A stretch of 64,000 nt of DNA from Oceanobacillus limi (GCF_900111445.1 NZ_FOHE01000002.1:62001-126000), one strand, 5' to 3'. Shown: positions 9,701-19,625, numbered from the stretch's first letter. Program-made: numbers and translations. Notes: a model not told the origin generated them from the sequence alone.

Positions 9701-11024
9701 CATAGGTACAATAGCAGAGAAAACAGCTTATGGTTATGTTAAAGGATATGCTTCTGATAAGCAATTAGTCTATAAAAATGCTGAGGTTGACAGACTGGTG
9801 CAAGGTTGTACTGGAGTAAAAAGGACGACCGGACAACACCCAGGTGGAATAATTGTAGTCCCTGATGATAAAGAAATTTTTGATTTCACACCAATTCAAT
9901 ATCCTGCTGATGATCGTAAAAGTGAATGGAGAACAACCCATTTTGATTTCCATTCTATTCATGATAATTTATTAAAGCTAGATATACTGGGACACGATGA
10001 TCCGACCGTTATTCGTATGCTCCAAGATTTAAGTGGGATAGATCCTACGACCATTCCCACAGATGATAAGGAAGTAATGAAAATTTTCTCTGGTCCAGAA
10101 TCACTTGGAGTTACAGCAGAGCAAATTAATTGCAAAACAGGAACATTGGGCGTTCCTGAGTTTGGAACTAGGTTCGTAAGACAAATGCTTGAAGATACGA
10201 AGCCAAGTACGTTTTCTGAGCTCGTTATTATATCTGGTTTATCCCATGGTACCGATGTTTGGCTTGGTAATGCCGATGAATTAATAAATGATGGAATCTG
10301 TACCTTAGCAGAAGTTATCGGTTGCCGTGATGACATTATGGTGTATTTGATGCACAAAGGGTTGGAGGCTTCATTAGCTTTTAAAATTATGGAATTTGTT
10401 CGTAAAGGAAAAGGGCTACAGGACGAATGGATTACTGAGATGAAAAAGCATGGCGTACCAGATTGGTATATTGAATCTTGTAAGAAGATTAAATATATGT
10501 TCCCAAAAGCGCATGCCGCTGCATATGTATTAATGGCTGTACGAATTGCCTATTTTAAAGTTCATTATCCAATCTATTTCTATGCTGCTTACTTTTCGGT
10601 TCGAGCTGGAGACTTTGATATCAATACAATGGTGAAGGGATCAGATGCGATTCGAAAACGCATCGAGGAAATTTCTGTAAAAGGGCTTGATGCATCACCA
10701 AAAGAGAAAAACTTAATGACTGTACTAGAAATAGCACTTGAAATGTGTGAACGTGGATTCTCATTTCAGAAGGTCGACTTATATAAGTCAAAGGCATCAG
10801 AGTTTATCGTAGATGGAAATACGTTAATTCCACCATTTAATGCGATTGACGGGCTAGGAACAAATGCAGCCATTAATATTGAGAAAGCACGTGAAGATGG
10901 TGAGTTTTTGTCGAAGGAAGATTTACGTGAAAGAAGTAAAATTTCTAAAACAGTTTTAGAATATATGGATAATCATGGATGCTTAGAAGGAATGGCAGAG
11001 AAGAACCAATTATCTTTATTCTAA
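6735..11024 (+). CDS. polC: DNA polymerase III PolC-type, alpha subunit
   Basis: Main replicative polymerase of low-G+C Gram-positives, with built-in 3'-5' proofreading. Domains in order: N-terminal domain, OB fold (about residues 208-315), PHP domain split around the exonuclease ([11 protein letters not shown] near 330), DEDDh exonuclease starting at VFDVETTGL near 417, then the palm and fingers ([10 protein letters not shown]; zinc-like C-x2-C ... C-x2-C in CMTCHHNE and CPNCD; catalytic [11 protein letters not shown]) and duplex-binding C-terminus. I use ATG 6735 ([15 protein letters not shown]), giving 1429 residues, close to the B. subtilis 1437; the frame extends back to 6672 but that region is a terminator hairpin, and GGGGGAAT precedes 6735. 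proS, normally just upstream, is missing. Confidence 0.96.
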   Translation: MDNSKQERMSILLQQIQMNMDQVNQFFENSLLERLDVYKNEKKWHFHVQVSRVLPVQVYQEFHAKLQEAFSKIAAVDVTINPQDNKCDPEVIGDYWQLYIHSTPDLSPAYRDLVYNQKPRVNNNKIMLTSRNNAEATAVKKRLEDNFRAFSKKVGIPFSALEVEVKTEEAEIKKFREQKALEDQQLVMKTIQEKEKRDQQRLTDQEQPFTIGYKIQDEPSLMEEIQEEERRITVQGYIFDVDIRKLRSGRSLLIAKATDYTDSLQIKMFSKGDEDAAKFEQLKKGMWVKARGSIQTDMYSNELAMMANDMHEINVESRKDFADENEKRVEFHAHTTMSQMDAVVSPGRLVEQAAKWGHKAIAITDHAGVQGFPDAHAAGQKHGIKVMYGVEANLVDDGVPIAYNEHDLDLENGSYIVFDVETTGLSAVYDTIIELAAVKVHRGEIVDRFESFANPHHPLSQTTIDLTGITDDMVKDAPEVDDVLRDFHEWSKDGILVAHNASFDIGFLNQGYQRIDYDKVTNAVIDTLELARFLFPELKNHRLNTLCKHMDIELTQHHRAIYDAEATGYLLWKLVQKLLEKDITNHNQLNDHMGEGNAYQRSRPFHCTLIAKNEEGLKNLYKLVSHAHIDYFYRVPRIPRSLLQKLRSGILVGTACDQGEVFETMMQKSAEEAESVAAFYDYIEVQPPTNYTHLIEKDLVQNEAQILDIITKIVDLGTRIDKPVIATGNVHYIEQHEKLYRQILIASQAGNPLNRVTLPDTPFRTTNEMVECFHFLGADKAHEIVIENTQALADSIDTVSPVKDGLFTPTIEGADQEMRDLCYSRAKSIYGEPVPQIVVDRLEKELDSIISNGFSVIYLISHKLVKKSLDDGYLVGSRGSVGSSLVATMTEITEVNPLPPHYVCMTCHHNEWITDGSVGSGFDLPDKNCPNCDTALTKDGQDIPFETFLGFKGDKVPDIDLNFSGEYQPNAHNYTKVLFGEDNVYRAGTIGTIAEKTAYGYVKGYASDKQLVYKNAEVDRLVQGCTGVKRTTGQHPGGIIVVPDDKEIFDFTPIQYPADDRKSEWRTTHFDFHSIHDNLLKLDILGHDDPTVIRMLQDLSGIDPTTIPTDDKEVMKIFSGPESLGVTAEQINCKTGTLGVPEFGTRFVRQMLEDTKPSTFSELVIISGLSHGTDVWLGNADELINDGICTLAEVIGCRDDIMVYLMHKGLEASLAFKIMEFVRKGKGLQDEWITEMKKHGVPDWYIESCKKIKYMFPKAHAAAYVLMAVRIAYFKVHYPIYFYAAYFSVRAGDFDINTMVKGSDAIRKRIEEISVKGLDASPKEKNLMTVLEIALEMCERGFSFQKVDLYKSKASEFIVDGNTLIPPFNAIDGLGTNAAINIEKAREDGEFLSKEDLRERSKISKTVLEYMDNHGCLEGMAEKNQLSLF

Positions 11025-11047
11025 AGCATAAAATGTAAGAGTAAGTT

Positions 11048-11092
11048 AAATGCCTCTGAATTGATGTAATTCTAATATCAGAGGCATTTATA
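11048..11092 (+). terminator. Intrinsic terminator after polC
   Basis: AAATGCCTCTGA (11048-11059) pairs perfectly with TCAGAGGCATTT (11078-11089) with an 18-nt loop. Confidence 0.75.
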
Positions 11093-11454
11093 ATGTTTTC
11101 TTATCCTATGCATCGTATTTTTTGATGATGCTTTAGCCATTAATAATGAATGTAGCGCTGCGTAAACCTCTGCAAAAAGTGAAGCATTATGCCATAGCGA
11201 CTTCTTAACCAACTTTCATTAGAAATGGAAAGATGAAACAAAAGGGTGCGGACGCATTATTTGTAATAAGCGATGAATACCTAGTATGGAGGTTGTTTGT
11301 AAGAGTTTATCCATAAAATTCGTATACATATACTTATTAGAAAATTAAGGTTTTTGTTATAGAAAGCCATACGCGCGATATGCTATAATAAAATACACGA
11401 TTGATGTGATCATTATCACGTATTTATTTTAATTATTGTAAGGAAGTGAATGCT
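11093..11454 (+). other. Intergenic region between polC and the STAS gene
   Basis: The stretch holds no convincing gene. A 27-codon open frame at 11233-11316 (MKQKGADALFVISDEY) has only a weak ribosome site and may be chance or a gene remnant. Near its end is the extended -10 promoter listed separately. I see no riboswitch-like architecture or long inverted repeat after the terminator. Confidence 0.4.
11381..11389 (+). promoter_or_regulatory. Extended -10 promoter for the STAS gene
   Basis: TGCTATAAT (11381-11389) is an extended sigma-A -10 box (TGn plus perfect TATAAT). No good -35 box lies at 16-18 bp; a TTGTTA at 11354 is too far. No sigma-B box was evident. Confidence 0.5.
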
Positions 11455-12330
11455 TTGGACCTAACGTATCAAGAAAACATGAAAATTCACGATTTTTTAG
11501 TAGCGAACAAGGCTATATTTGAAGAGAATTTATTAAATGAAGCGGTAAATGTCCGAGATAAAATTGATGAGATCCATTACATAGGCAATATTAATTTATT
11601 AAAAAACGCACATAAATTAGTACTCCTCTTTGTAGATGAGGATGTTGATGAAGTTACGAGGTTCGCTAAACAGGAAGGCGTTTTATGGGCAAAGTTTTCT
11701 TTAACCTTGGCATTCAAACTTGAATGGTTACAAGCGATACGTAGAACACTATGGAGGTTTTTAAGGGAATATGATATTCATAGTGGACAAATTGAGACGA
11801 ATGATCAATTTTATGAATTAGAAAGCAGAATAAACGATTTAGTAGATCTGTTTTTGAATTCTTTCTTTATCAGCTATTCCAAATACAAGGATGAATTAAT
11901 CGAAGCCCAGCGTAAAATGGTCGATAATTTATCAGTACCAATTATTCCGATTACACCATCTGTCTGTATCCTCCCATTAATTGGTACTATTGATACTTAT
12001 AGAGCTAGTATTATCGAAGAAAAGGTATTAATTGAAATAGGGAAATTACGGATTCAGACATTAATAATGGATTTATCAGGGATTGCAGAGATGGATCATG
12101 AAGCAATTAAACATTTCCTAAAACTACTTGACGCCATTTCGATGATGGGAGCCAAATCCGTTATAACAGGTTTAAGACCAGAAATTGTAAGGGAAATGGT
12201 AAAGCTAGACATTGATTTTGGATCCAAAGCGGATACAAAAGGCTCGCTTCAAATGGCCCTAAAAGATTACTTGAATATGGATATACCTTCTGATCAAACA
12301 ATATCATCTATAAATCTAATGACACAGTAA
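11455..12330 (+). CDS. RsbR-family STAS protein, atypical regulatory residues
   Basis: The C-terminal half (about residues 150-270) aligns well with B. subtilis RsbRA: VPIIPITPSVCILPLIGTID, then MDLSGIAEMD and ITGLRPEIV. RsbR proteins form the stressosome with RsbS and, after RsbT phosphorylates two STAS threonines, release RsbT to activate sigma-B. Here the first threonine position is His215 and the second is Glu247, so neither can be phosphorylated in the normal way (YtvA similarly has acidic residues). The N-terminal half is helical, as in non-heme RsbR sensors. The start is TTG 11455, with AAGGAAGTG 7-8 nt upstream; a GTG at 11446 overlaps that site. No rsbS, rsbT or sigB is nearby. Function in a stressosome is inferred. 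Confidence 0.75.
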   Translation: MDLTYQENMKIHDFLVANKAIFEENLLNEAVNVRDKIDEIHYIGNINLLKNAHKLVLLFVDEDVDEVTRFAKQEGVLWAKFSLTLAFKLEWLQAIRRTLWRFLREYDIHSGQIETNDQFYELESRINDLVDLFLNSFFISYSKYKDELIEAQRKMVDNLSVPIIPITPSVCILPLIGTIDTYRASIIEEKVLIEIGKLRIQTLIMDLSGIAEMDHEAIKHFLKLLDAISMMGAKSVITGLRPEIVREMVKLDIDFGSKADTKGSLQMALKDYLNMDIPSDQTISSINLMTQ

Positions 12331-12399
12331 GTGTTTTGTTATTTTGTTGCACAAGTGCTATTCTTATGTTATATTAAAAAAGTAATGATATGAACGGTA

Positions 12400-12426
12400 A
12401 AAGAGTGGGTGAACCCCACTCTTTCT
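12400..12426 (+). promoter_or_regulatory. rimP leader hairpin (possible attenuator)
   Basis: AAAGAGTGGG (12400-12409) pairs perfectly with CCCACTCTTT (12415-12424) around a 5-nt loop, followed by CTTTC. It lies 160 nt before rimP, a position where many Bacilli have a strong GTGGG-type hairpin at the head of the nusA operon. It may act as an attenuator or mark the start of the nusA-operon transcript. Confidence 0.5.
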
Positions 12427-12458
12427 TTCATACGTACAATTTTCAGCTTTTGTCGTAT

Positions 12459-12488
12459 CCCTTGCCCATTAATTGGCAAGGGTTTTAT
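12459..12488 (+). terminator. Terminator-like hairpin before rimP
   Basis: CCCTTGCC (12459-12466) pairs with GGCAAGGG (12475-12482), followed by TTTTATAT. Nearly the same stem occurs before ftsK and a related one before polC. Confidence 0.6.
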
Positions 12489-12583
12489 ATTGAATATGAC
12501 TAGTGTCATACATAAGGAAATGAAATTGTGTTTATTTGTCCATAATAAAAAGAAATAGGCAACATCGTAAAGGAGGATAAGAA

Positions 12584-13054
12584 TTGAGCTCTCAAGTTAT
12601 TCAGACAACTGAAGAATTAGTTTCACCAATATTAGCTGATCGAAACTTAGAATTAGTTGACGTCGAATATGTTAAAGAAGGACAAAACTGGTTTCTAAGG
12701 GTGTACATCGATAAAGAAGGCGGTGTCGATATAACAGAATGTGGCGAAGTGTCGGAACAACTAAGTGAAAAACTAGATGAAGTAGACCCGATTAAAGATG
12801 CCTACTTTCTTGAGGTATCATCTCCAGGAGTGGAACGTCCGCTAAAGACGAAGGAAGATATTGCAAGTAATATTGATAGTAATGTATATATCAAATTATA
12901 TGAGCCCATAAATGGAGAAAAAGAATACCAAGGTATTTTAAAAAAATTCACGAATGATATTGTCACCTTAGAATATAAGGTGAAAACCCAGAAAAAACAA
13001 GTTGAAATACCATATGATAAAATCGCTAAAGCAAGGCTAGCAGTTTCATTATAA
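12584..13054 (+). CDS. rimP: Ribosome maturation factor RimP
   Basis: Helps assemble the 30S subunit head. The 156-residue protein has the two-domain RimP fold: the N-terminal part with [20 protein letters not shown] and [17 protein letters not shown], then [12 protein letters not shown] (family signature near residues 81-92) and an Sm-like C-terminal domain. The start codon is TTG at 12584 behind AAAGGAGGATAAGAA, one of several TTG starts in this window. It opens the conserved rimP-nusA-ylxRQ-infB-rbfA operon and ends 15 nt before nusA. Confidence 0.95.
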   Translation: MSSQVIQTTEELVSPILADRNLELVDVEYVKEGQNWFLRVYIDKEGGVDITECGEVSEQLSEKLDEVDPIKDAYFLEVSSPGVERPLKTKEDIASNIDSNVYIKLYEPINGEKEYQGILKKFTNDIVTLEYKVKTQKKQVEIPYDKIAKARLAVSL

Positions 13055-13069
13055 AGGGGGAAAAGGAAA

Positions 13070-14182
13070 GTGAGCAGTCAGTTATTTGACGCGATTGAAC
13101 ATTTAGGAAAAGAAAAAGGTATTGACAAAGATGTGTTATTAGAGGCATTGGAAGCTGCTTTAATCTCAGCTTATAAGAAGAATTTTAAATCGGCTGCTAA
13201 TGTGCGTGTTGATTTAGATGAAAACGCAGGAACAATGCGTGTTTTCTCTAGAAAAACAGTTGTTGAAGAAGTAGAAGACAACCAACAAGAGATCTCTCTG
13301 GATGAGGCAAAAAAAATCGATCCTAACTATGAATTAGAAGATATCATCGAAGTAGAGGTAACACCAAAAGACTTTGGCAGAATTGCTGCACAAGCTGCAA
13401 AACAAGTTGTTACTCAACGAGTTAGAGAAGCTGAGCGCGGTGTCATTTTTGGAGAATATGCTGATCGTGAAGAAGATGTAATGACTGGAATTATTCAGCG
13501 TAAAGATAATCGTTTTGTTTATGTTAATTTAGGGAAAATTGAAGCAAAGCTGGCAGAGTCAGAGCAAATGCCGACGGAAGAATACAACATTCATGATCGT
13601 ATCAAGGTCTTTGTTACAAAGGTAGAAAATACAAGTAAAGGACCACAGATTTATATTTCTCGATCACATCCAGGACTTCTAAAAAGACTATTTGAAATGG
13701 AAGTACCAGAGATTTATGACGGTATTGTGGAAATTAAATCTGTTGCCAGAGAAGCTGGAGATCGCTCGAAAATATCTGTTCATGCACCAGATCCGGAAAT
13801 CGATCCGGTGGGGTCATGTGTTGGTCAAAAAGGGCAACGAGTTCAAGCCATTGTAGACGAACTCAAGGGAGAAAAGATCGACATTGTGGAGTGGTCTGAG
13901 GATCCGGTTGTTTATGTATCCAATGCTTTAAGTCCTTCCAAAGTAGTAGACGTACTCGTAGATGATGAGGAAAAATCAACTACCGTAATCGTACCTGACT
14001 ATCAATTATCGCTAGCTATCGGTAAACGGGGTCAAAATGCCCGATTAGCTGCTAAACTAACTGGATGGAAGATTGATATTAAGAGTGAATCGGAGGCTCG
14101 TGAGGAAGGTCTCCTTTCTGAAGAACCAACAGAACTAGATGAAAATACTTATTCTGACATCGATGAAGACTTGTTCGAATAG
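13070..14182 (+). CDS. nusA: Transcription termination/antitermination factor NusA
   Basis: RNA polymerase-bound elongation factor that promotes pausing and intrinsic termination. Domains: N-terminal RNAP-binding domain (residues 1-125), S1 domain (about 135-200, GIIQRKDNRFVYVNLGKIEA), then two KH domains, with VGSCVGQKGQRVQAIV near 245-260 and LAIGKRGQNARLA near 313-325 as GxxG RNA-binding loops. The protein stops soon after KH2 (370 residues), as in other Firmicutes that lack the acidic repeats of E. coli NusA. GTG start at 13070 follows GGGGGAAAAGGAAA. Tightly packed between rimP and ylxR. Confidence 0.96.
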   Translation: MSSQLFDAIEHLGKEKGIDKDVLLEALEAALISAYKKNFKSAANVRVDLDENAGTMRVFSRKTVVEEVEDNQQEISLDEAKKIDPNYELEDIIEVEVTPKDFGRIAAQAAKQVVTQRVREAERGVIFGEYADREEDVMTGIIQRKDNRFVYVNLGKIEAKLAESEQMPTEEYNIHDRIKVFVTKVENTSKGPQIYISRSHPGLLKRLFEMEVPEIYDGIVEIKSVAREAGDRSKISVHAPDPEIDPVGSCVGQKGQRVQAIVDELKGEKIDIVEWSEDPVVYVSNALSPSKVVDVLVDDEEKSTTVIVPDYQLSLAIGKRGQNARLAAKLTGWKIDIKSESEAREEGLLSEEPTELDENTYSDIDEDLFE

Positions 14183-14194
14183 AGGAGGTATTTT

Positions 14195-14476
14195 ATGGTT
14201 CAAAAACGAAAAATTCCGGAACGTAAATGTGTCGTAACAAATGAAATGAAACCAAAAAAAGAACTCATTCGAGTAGTTCGCAACAAAGAAGGAGAGGTCT
14301 TTGTTGATCCTACGGGTAAAAAAAATGGTCGTGGTGCCTATTTATCTAAAGATCTAGAAGTCATTGAAAAAGCCAAAAAGTCGGGAACATTAAATCGTCA
14401 ATTAAATACTGAGATTGACTCGACTATTTATGATGAGCTTCGTGAACTAATCCTTGGTGAAAATAATGCAAAATAA
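14195..14476 (+). CDS. ylxR: YlxR-family RNA-binding protein (RNase P modulator RnpM)
   Basis: A small basic protein (93 residues) of the DUF448 family, recently linked in B. subtilis to binding RNase P RNA and modulating RNase P. The N-terminal motif KRKIPERKCVVTNEM contains the usual R-x-C-(V/I) segment, and KKNGRGAYLSKD (about residues 44-55) is the family's GRGAY(L/V) signature. GAGGAGGTATTTT precedes the ATG. It overlaps the next gene ylxQ by 11 nt and is part of the nusA-infB operon. Confidence 0.93.
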   Translation: MVQKRKIPERKCVVTNEMKPKKELIRVVRNKEGEVFVDPTGKKNGRGAYLSKDLEVIEKAKKSGTLNRQLNTEIDSTIYDELRELILGENNAK

Positions 14477-14765
14477 CTATTTGAATATGCTTGGGCTTGC
14501 CTATCGAGCGAGAAAGTGTTCCTTAGGTGAAGAAACCATCGTTAAAGATATCCAAAAAAAACGTGCGAAATTAGTACTGATTGCAAACGATACTGGTGCC
14601 CAAACACATAAAAAGTTAACCGATAAATGTAACACATATAATGTTCCTTATGTGATCGTTGATGATAGAGATACACTGTCAAAAGCGATCGGAAAATCCC
14701 AGAGAGTAGCCATTGCAATTTTAGATCAAGGTTTCGCTACTAAGATTAAGTCGTTACTCGGGTAA
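14466..14765 (+). CDS. ylxQ: YlxQ, L7Ae/L30e-family RNA-binding protein
   Basis: A ribosomal L7Ae-like protein of 99 residues; family members bind RNA kink-turns, but the role in the cell is not settled. Seen here: [20 protein letters not shown], then [10 protein letters not shown]-type strand ([11 protein letters not shown]) and [10 protein letters not shown], the usual L30e fold order. I chose the ATG at 14466 (MQNNYLNM), which overlaps the end of ylxR and follows TTGGTGA; a GTG at 14454 would add four residues with no ribosome site. It precedes infB by 20 nt. Confidence 0.92.
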   Translation: MQNNYLNMLGLAYRARKCSLGEETIVKDIQKKRAKLVLIANDTGAQTHKKLTDKCNTYNVPYVIVDDRDTLSKAIGKSQRVAIAILDQGFATKIKSLLG

Positions 14766-14785
14766 ATAAATTCGGGGGTGAACGT

Positions 14786-16957
14786 ATGAGTAAAATGCGT
14801 GTATATGAATATGCAAAACAAAGCAACACGAGTAGTAAAGAAGTAATAAATTACCTTAAAGATTTGAATGTAGAAGTATCTAACCATATGTCTACAATTT
14901 CTGATGATATCATTACCAAATTAGATGCGAAATTTAAAACAAATAATAAACAGGATAACAAAAATTCCAAACAATCAAATGCTAATGAGAATTCCTCACA
15001 AAATAAAGCTAAAAAACAGGGGAATTCTGGTGCGAATCATAGAAATGAACAAAATCGTAATAATAAGGGAAAGCCTCATTCTAAAGGCAATCCTCAGCAA
15101 GGTCAGAAAAACAAGCAGCAAAATCGCCAAAATAAAAATAAGAAACAACAAAAACATAATAATAACCAAGCAACTCAAAAACAACAACCTGCAGTTAAAG
15201 AAACACCAAAGGAAATTAAATATTCAGGTACGCTAACGGTTAGTGAATTAGCGGAAAAATTAAATAAAGAAGCATCTGAAATTATTAAAAAATTAATGTT
15301 CCTAGGGGTGATGGCAACTAAAAACCAAGATTTAGATGATGATGCAGTTGAATTGATTTGTTCTGAATTTAATGTTGAAGTTGAAAAAGAAATTGTACTA
15401 GAAGATACGGATTTTGATAAATATATACAAGAAGATGATGAAAAGGACTTGCAAGAAAGACCATCTGTTGTAACTATCATGGGCCATGTAGACCATGGTA
15501 AAACAACGTTACTAGATGCTATTCGACATACGAAAGTAACAGAGGGCGAAGCTGGTGGGATTACACAGCATATTGGTGCGTACCAAATCGAAAGCGACAG
15601 CAAAAAAATTACTTTCTTAGATACACCAGGTCACGCTGCATTTACAAGCATGCGTTCACGTGGTGCTCAAGTAACTGATATTGCTATTTTAGTTGTTGCT
15701 GCTGACGATGGAGTAATGCCACAAACAGTTGAAGCGATCAATCATGCCAAAGCTGCCGAAGTACCAATTATCGTCGCGGTGAATAAAATCGATAAAGAAG
15801 GGGCCAACCCTGACCGTGTAATGCAGGAGTTAACGGAATATGAATTAATTCCTGAGGATTGGGGCGGTAATACGATCTTCGTACCACTTTCTGCACTCCA
15901 AAATGAGGGTATCGATGATCTAGTTGAAATGATTTTACTTGTTAGTGAAGTAGAAGAATTAAAAGCAAATCCAAATACAAATGCATTTGGAACAGTAATC
16001 GAAGCGGAATTGGATAAAGGTCGTGGATCTGTAGCAACTTTACTCGTTCAAAACGGTACACTTCATGTTGGTGATTCAATTGTAGTTGGAAATACATTTG
16101 GTCGTGTACGTGCAATGGTTAATGATCTTGGCAAACGTGTTAAAGAGGCAGGACCATCAACACCAGTTGAAATTACTGGATTAAATGATGTCCCTCAAGC
16201 TGGTGATCAGTTCTTGGTGTTTGATGATGAGAAAAAAGCTCGTCAAATCGGTGAAGCGCGTCAACAAAAACAAATCCAAGAAAATCGTGGCGAACAGTCG
16301 AAAGTAAGTTTAGATGACCTTTTTGAACAAATTAAACAAGGTGAAATGAAGGAAATTAATGTTATTTTAAAAGCGGATGTGCAAGGTTCTGTAGAGGCTT
16401 TAGCATCTTCATTGCAGAAAATTGAAGTAGAAGGCGTTAAAATCAAGATTATCCATACTGGGGTAGGGGCAATTACGGAATCAGATATTATTTTAGCTTC
16501 TGCTTCCAATGCAATTGTTATTGGGTTTAATGTTAGACCAGATGCAAATGCTAAAAAAGCAGCCGACTCTGAGAAAGTAGATGTCCGCTTGCATCGTGTT
16601 ATTTATAAAGCGATTGAGGAAATCGAAGCAGCAATGAAAGGCTTACTTGATCCAGAATTCGAAGAGAAAGTTATTGGGCAAGCAGAAGTACGTGAAACAT
16701 TTAAAGTGTCACGAATTGGTACAATTGCGGGAAGTTATGTAACAGAAGGTAAAATAACTCGTGATGCAGGTATACGTCTTATCCGTAACGGAGTAGTTCA
16801 GTTCGAAGGTGAAATTGACGCCTTAAAACGTTTCAAAGATGATGTAAAAGAAGTAGCCACAAACTACGAGTGTGGAATAACAATCAAAAACTTTAATGAC
16901 ATTAAAGAAGGCGATGTTATCGAAGCATTTGTTATGGAGGAAATTGAAAGGAAATGA
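14786..16957 (+). CDS. infB: Translation initiation factor IF-2
   Basis: GTPase that places initiator tRNA on the 30S subunit and joins the 50S. The 723-residue protein has an N-terminal IF2-N helix ([20 protein letters not shown]), a long low-complexity linker rich in Asn, Gln and Lys (about residues 50-140), a second IF2-N ([18 protein letters not shown]), then the G domain with [12 protein letters not shown] (P-loop near 231), DTPGH and NKID, followed by the beta-barrel, IF2-3 and C-terminal fMet-tRNA domains. GGGGGTGAACGT precedes the ATG. Its stop overlaps ylxP (ATGA). An internal start giving a shorter IF2 form is possible but unproven. Confidence 0.97.
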   Translation: MSKMRVYEYAKQSNTSSKEVINYLKDLNVEVSNHMSTISDDIITKLDAKFKTNNKQDNKNSKQSNANENSSQNKAKKQGNSGANHRNEQNRNNKGKPHSKGNPQQGQKNKQQNRQNKNKKQQKHNNNQATQKQQPAVKETPKEIKYSGTLTVSELAEKLNKEASEIIKKLMFLGVMATKNQDLDDDAVELICSEFNVEVEKEIVLEDTDFDKYIQEDDEKDLQERPSVVTIMGHVDHGKTTLLDAIRHTKVTEGEAGGITQHIGAYQIESDSKKITFLDTPGHAAFTSMRSRGAQVTDIAILVVAADDGVMPQTVEAINHAKAAEVPIIVAVNKIDKEGANPDRVMQELTEYELIPEDWGGNTIFVPLSALQNEGIDDLVEMILLVSEVEELKANPNTNAFGTVIEAELDKGRGSVATLLVQNGTLHVGDSIVVGNTFGRVRAMVNDLGKRVKEAGPSTPVEITGLNDVPQAGDQFLVFDDEKKARQIGEARQQKQIQENRGEQSKVSLDDLFEQIKQGEMKEINVILKADVQGSVEALASSLQKIEVEGVKIKIIHTGVGAITESDIILASASNAIVIGFNVRPDANAKKAADSEKVDVRLHRVIYKAIEEIEAAMKGLLDPEFEEKVIGQAEVRETFKVSRIGTIAGSYVTEGKITRDAGIRLIRNGVVQFEGEIDALKRFKDDVKEVATNYECGITIKNFNDIKEGDVIEAFVMEEIERK

Positions 16958-17232
16958 TCTTTTACGCTGAGGTAGAATGTATCATGTATGAGGGACATTC
17001 ACTTAAACAAAAGCGTTCCGTTATCAAACGGATTATGGCGAAATTACGAAATGATTTTAATGTCGCTATAACTGAAATGGACTATCATGATTTATGGCAA
17101 CGGACTAAATTTGCCATTGTCACGGTATCAAATGAACGAAAACACGGAGAGCAAGTGATTCAAGAAGTGTTACATGTAATTGACACTTATTCCGAGCTCG
17201 AGCGTACGATTACCAATGTCGAACAGTTATAG
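16954..17232 (+). CDS. ylxP: YlxP, DUF503 family
   Basis: A 92-residue conserved protein of unknown biochemical role that almost always lies between infB and rbfA in Firmicutes. The sequence has the family hallmarks [20 protein letters not shown] (residues about 16-35) and [23 protein letters not shown], consistent with a small alpha/beta ferredoxin-like fold. The ATG at 16954 overlaps the infB stop by 4 nt, so it is probably translated by coupling. Its operon suggests a ribosome-linked function, but that is inference from neighbours only. Confidence 0.9.
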   Translation: MIFYAEVECIMYEGHSLKQKRSVIKRIMAKLRNDFNVAITEMDYHDLWQRTKFAIVTVSNERKHGEQVIQEVLHVIDTYSELERTITNVEQL

Positions 17233-17300
17233 TTCTAAGATCTAAAAACGTAGACGCAATTTTACTGCCCGTTTCATTCGGGATAAAGAGGTGGTAGAAA

Positions 17301-17642
17301 ATGAGTAATTTACGAGCAAGTCGAGTAGCAGAGCAAATGAAGAAGGAATTAGGAGAAATTTTAACACGTAAGATTAAAGATCCAAGAGTTGGCTTTGTTA
17401 CAGTGACGGATGTAGAAGTAACAGGTGATTTGCAACAAGCTACAATTTATATATCAGTACTTGGTGACGAAAAGAAGAAGCAAGACACATTGTTAGGTCT
17501 TGCAAAAGCTAAAGGATTTATTCGCTCTGAAATAGGTAATCGTATTCGTTTACGAAAAACACCTGAATTAAACTTTGAATTCGATGAAGCTTTAGATTAT
17601 GGTAATCGTATCGAAACAATATTACGTGATTTAAACAAATAA
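17301..17642 (+). CDS. rbfA: Ribosome-binding factor A
   Basis: Late 16S rRNA processing and cold-adaptation factor that binds the 30S subunit near the central pseudoknot. The 113-residue product has the KH-like RbfA fold: [17 protein letters not shown] at the N-terminus, [20 protein letters not shown] and [10 protein letters not shown], and near the end [19 protein letters not shown], the family signature. GAGGTGGTAGAAA precedes the ATG. A strong terminator follows, splitting this operon from truB. Confidence 0.96.
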   Translation: MSNLRASRVAEQMKKELGEILTRKIKDPRVGFVTVTDVEVTGDLQQATIYISVLGDEKKKQDTLLGLAKAKGFIRSEIGNRIRLRKTPELNFEFDEALDYGNRIETILRDLNK

Positions 17643-17651
17643 TACTAACTA

Positions 17652-17693
17652 AAATCTGACTCGATTCTACTTACGGAAGGAGTCAGATTTTTC
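17652..17693 (+). terminator. Intrinsic terminator after rbfA
   Basis: AAATCTGACTC (17652-17662) pairs perfectly with GAGTCAGATTT (17680-17690), then TT. The 17-nt loop could hold a small inner stem. Confidence 0.75.
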
Positions 17694-17770
17694 CATATCA
17701 ATAGTGAAAGGCAGACACTATTGTTGGGAATTATTCCCTCAAACTCGTATTGCAAAAGGAGTAAATGAAC

Positions 17771-18664
17771 ATGAATGGCATTTTACCTTTATGGAAACCA
17801 AGAGGAATGACTTCACATGACTGCGTAATTCGAATTCGCAAACTATTTAAAACGAAAAAAGTTGGGCACACAGGAACCTTAGATCCCGAAGTTGAAGGGG
17901 TATTACCGATTTGCATTGGACAGGCAACAAAAATTGTCCCTTTTCTAACCGATACGAAAAAAAAATATCTTGCTGAAATAATGCTTGGCACCGCAACAGA
18001 AACGGAGGATAGCCAAGGTGAAATTATTGAGCAAATGGATGTAACAGAAATTCCATCTAAACAGAATATTAAAAACGTGTTACAATCTTTTAAGGGCGAT
18101 ATAATTCAAATTCCCCCCATGTACTCTGCAGTAAAAGTAAACGGAAAAAAACTCTATGAATATGCTAGAGCGAATCAACCGGTTGAACGCCCAAAAAGAA
18201 TGGTGACAATATATGATATCGAGCATTTGCCATCCGACAAGGAAAATCAACCAACTATAAAAATGAAAGTGGTTTGCTCCAAAGGTACATACATCCGAAC
18301 TTTATGTGTAGATATAGGGAAAAAACTTGGATATCCTGCGCATATGTCTGATTTAGTACGGGTTTCCACTGGATCAATTTCAAGTGAACAAACAGTAGGT
18401 TTTCAAACGATAGAACGGGCTGTTAAAGAAGAACGGCAAGAAAATTTATTGTTGCCAATAAGTAATGGTCTCACTCATTTAGAGAAATTACATGTTGATT
18501 TATATACAAAGCAAAAGGTTTTAGTTGGCCAAAAATTAACTAAACCAACTGCTGTAGATCAGGATCGACCTTTTGTTGTGATGCACGGTGATCAAGTATT
18601 GGCAATCTATCAAATTCATCCCGATAATCCAAAGGAAATCAAACCGGTTCGTGTATTTTCGTGA
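17771..18664 (+). CDS. truB: tRNA pseudouridine-55 synthase
   Basis: Converts U55 in the T loop of tRNAs to pseudouridine. The catalytic aspartate is Asp38 in KKVGHTGTLDPEVEGVLPI; other family blocks are GILPLWKPRGMTSHD at the start, YSAVKVNGKKLYEYAR and CSKGTYIRTLCVDIG. The C-terminal PUA-like domain is present. An ATG at 17765 also fits the frame, but the ribosome site AAAGGAG is only 3 nt from it and 9 nt from the ATG at 17771, which also matches the usual N-terminus, so I prefer 17771 (297 residues). ribF follows after 25 nt. Confidence 0.95.
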   Translation: MNGILPLWKPRGMTSHDCVIRIRKLFKTKKVGHTGTLDPEVEGVLPICIGQATKIVPFLTDTKKKYLAEIMLGTATETEDSQGEIIEQMDVTEIPSKQNIKNVLQSFKGDIIQIPPMYSAVKVNGKKLYEYARANQPVERPKRMVTIYDIEHLPSDKENQPTIKMKVVCSKGTYIRTLCVDIGKKLGYPAHMSDLVRVSTGSISSEQTVGFQTIERAVKEERQENLLLPISNGLTHLEKLHVDLYTKQKVLVGQKLTKPTAVDQDRPFVVMHGDQVLAIYQIHPDNPKEIKPVRVFS

Positions 18665-18689
18665 GCAAGGAAATTAGAGGTGATTAATG

Positions 18690-19625
18690 ATGAGAACGAT
18701 TGAGTTAAGCTTCCCCCATACATTAACTTTAAACGAATTACCAGAAACAGTAGCCGCCATTGGTTTCTTTGATGGGATACATAAAGGACATCAACATGTG
18801 ATTGAAACAGCTGTACAAGAGGCCAGCAACAATCAAATGGAGAGTGCAGTTATTACATTCCATCCTCATCCATCTGTTGTCTTAAATAAATCTGAAAAAC
18901 AAGTTAAATATATTACACCGATTAAAGAGAAAAAAGCAATTCTTCAAAAAATGAATGTAGATCGATTATACATCATTACGTTTAATAAAGAATTGTCTAA
19001 TTTATCTCCACGTGAATTTATTAATCACTTTATTGTAGGTTTACATATTAAGCATTTGGTTGCTGGTTTTGACTTTTCCTATGGACATAGAGGAAAAGGA
19101 AATATGGATAACATTGACGATCATGCACAAGAAAGGTTTACATATACAAAGATTGATAAAGTAGTCCTTGACGGTGAGAAGGTGAGCTCGACAAGAATAC
19201 GAAAATTACTCGAAAATGGTAATGTAGAGAAAGTACAAGAACTACTAGGTAGACCACTATCCATTACTGGTGAGGTTATTGAAGGAGCCAAGCGTGGTAG
19301 AGAACTAGGGTTCCCAACAGCTAATCTTTTTATAAATCAGGATACGTTATTACCAAAACCAGGCATATATGCAGTAAAGGTAATAATCAAAAATAATGTA
19401 TATGAAGGTATGGCAAGTTTAGGAATCAATCCTACTTTTACAGAGGATCGAATTGACTTATCCCTGGAAGTTCATATTTTTGATTATAATAATGATTTAT
19501 ATGGGGAAGAATTACAGTTGCAATGGCATAAGTTTATAAGAGATGAAGAAAAGTTTGATAATGTGGATCAACTCATCAAAAAAATAGAACAAGATGAAAC
19601 GATTATTCGAGGATTTTTTAGTTAA
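18690..19625 (+). CDS. ribF: Bifunctional riboflavin kinase/FAD synthetase
   Basis: Makes FMN and FAD from riboflavin (B. subtilis RibC). The N-terminal nucleotidyltransferase has IGFFDGIHKGHQ (residues about 25-36, the HxGH-like adenylylation motif) and KVSSTRIRKLLENG; the C-terminal flavokinase has GAKRGRELGFPTANL and GMASLGINPTF. Two adjacent ATGs (18687, 18690) are possible; the second has better spacing (7 nt) from AGAGGTG. It is 311 residues. It is in the usual truB-ribF-rpsO order; no FMN riboswitch is present before it. Confidence 0.95.
   Translation: MRTIELSFPHTLTLNELPETVAAIGFFDGIHKGHQHVIETAVQEASNNQMESAVITFHPHPSVVLNKSEKQVKYITPIKEKKAILQKMNVDRLYIITFNKELSNLSPREFINHFIVGLHIKHLVAGFDFSYGHRGKGNMDNIDDHAQERFTYTKIDKVVLDGEKVSSTRIRKLLENGNVEKVQELLGRPLSITGEVIEGAKRGRELGFPTANLFINQDTLLPKPGIYAVKVIIKNNVYEGMASLGINPTFTEDRIDLSLEVHIFDYNNDLYGEELQLQWHKFIRDEEKFDNVDQLIKKIEQDETIIRGFFS

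Noticed and set aside
11233-11316. 27-codon open frame (MKQKGADALFVISDEY) before the STAS gene
   Set aside because: Poor ribosome site, no promoter close by, and too short for any family match by eye.
18665-18689. FMN riboswitch before ribF
   Set aside because: Only 25 nt between truB and ribF; no space for an RFN element.
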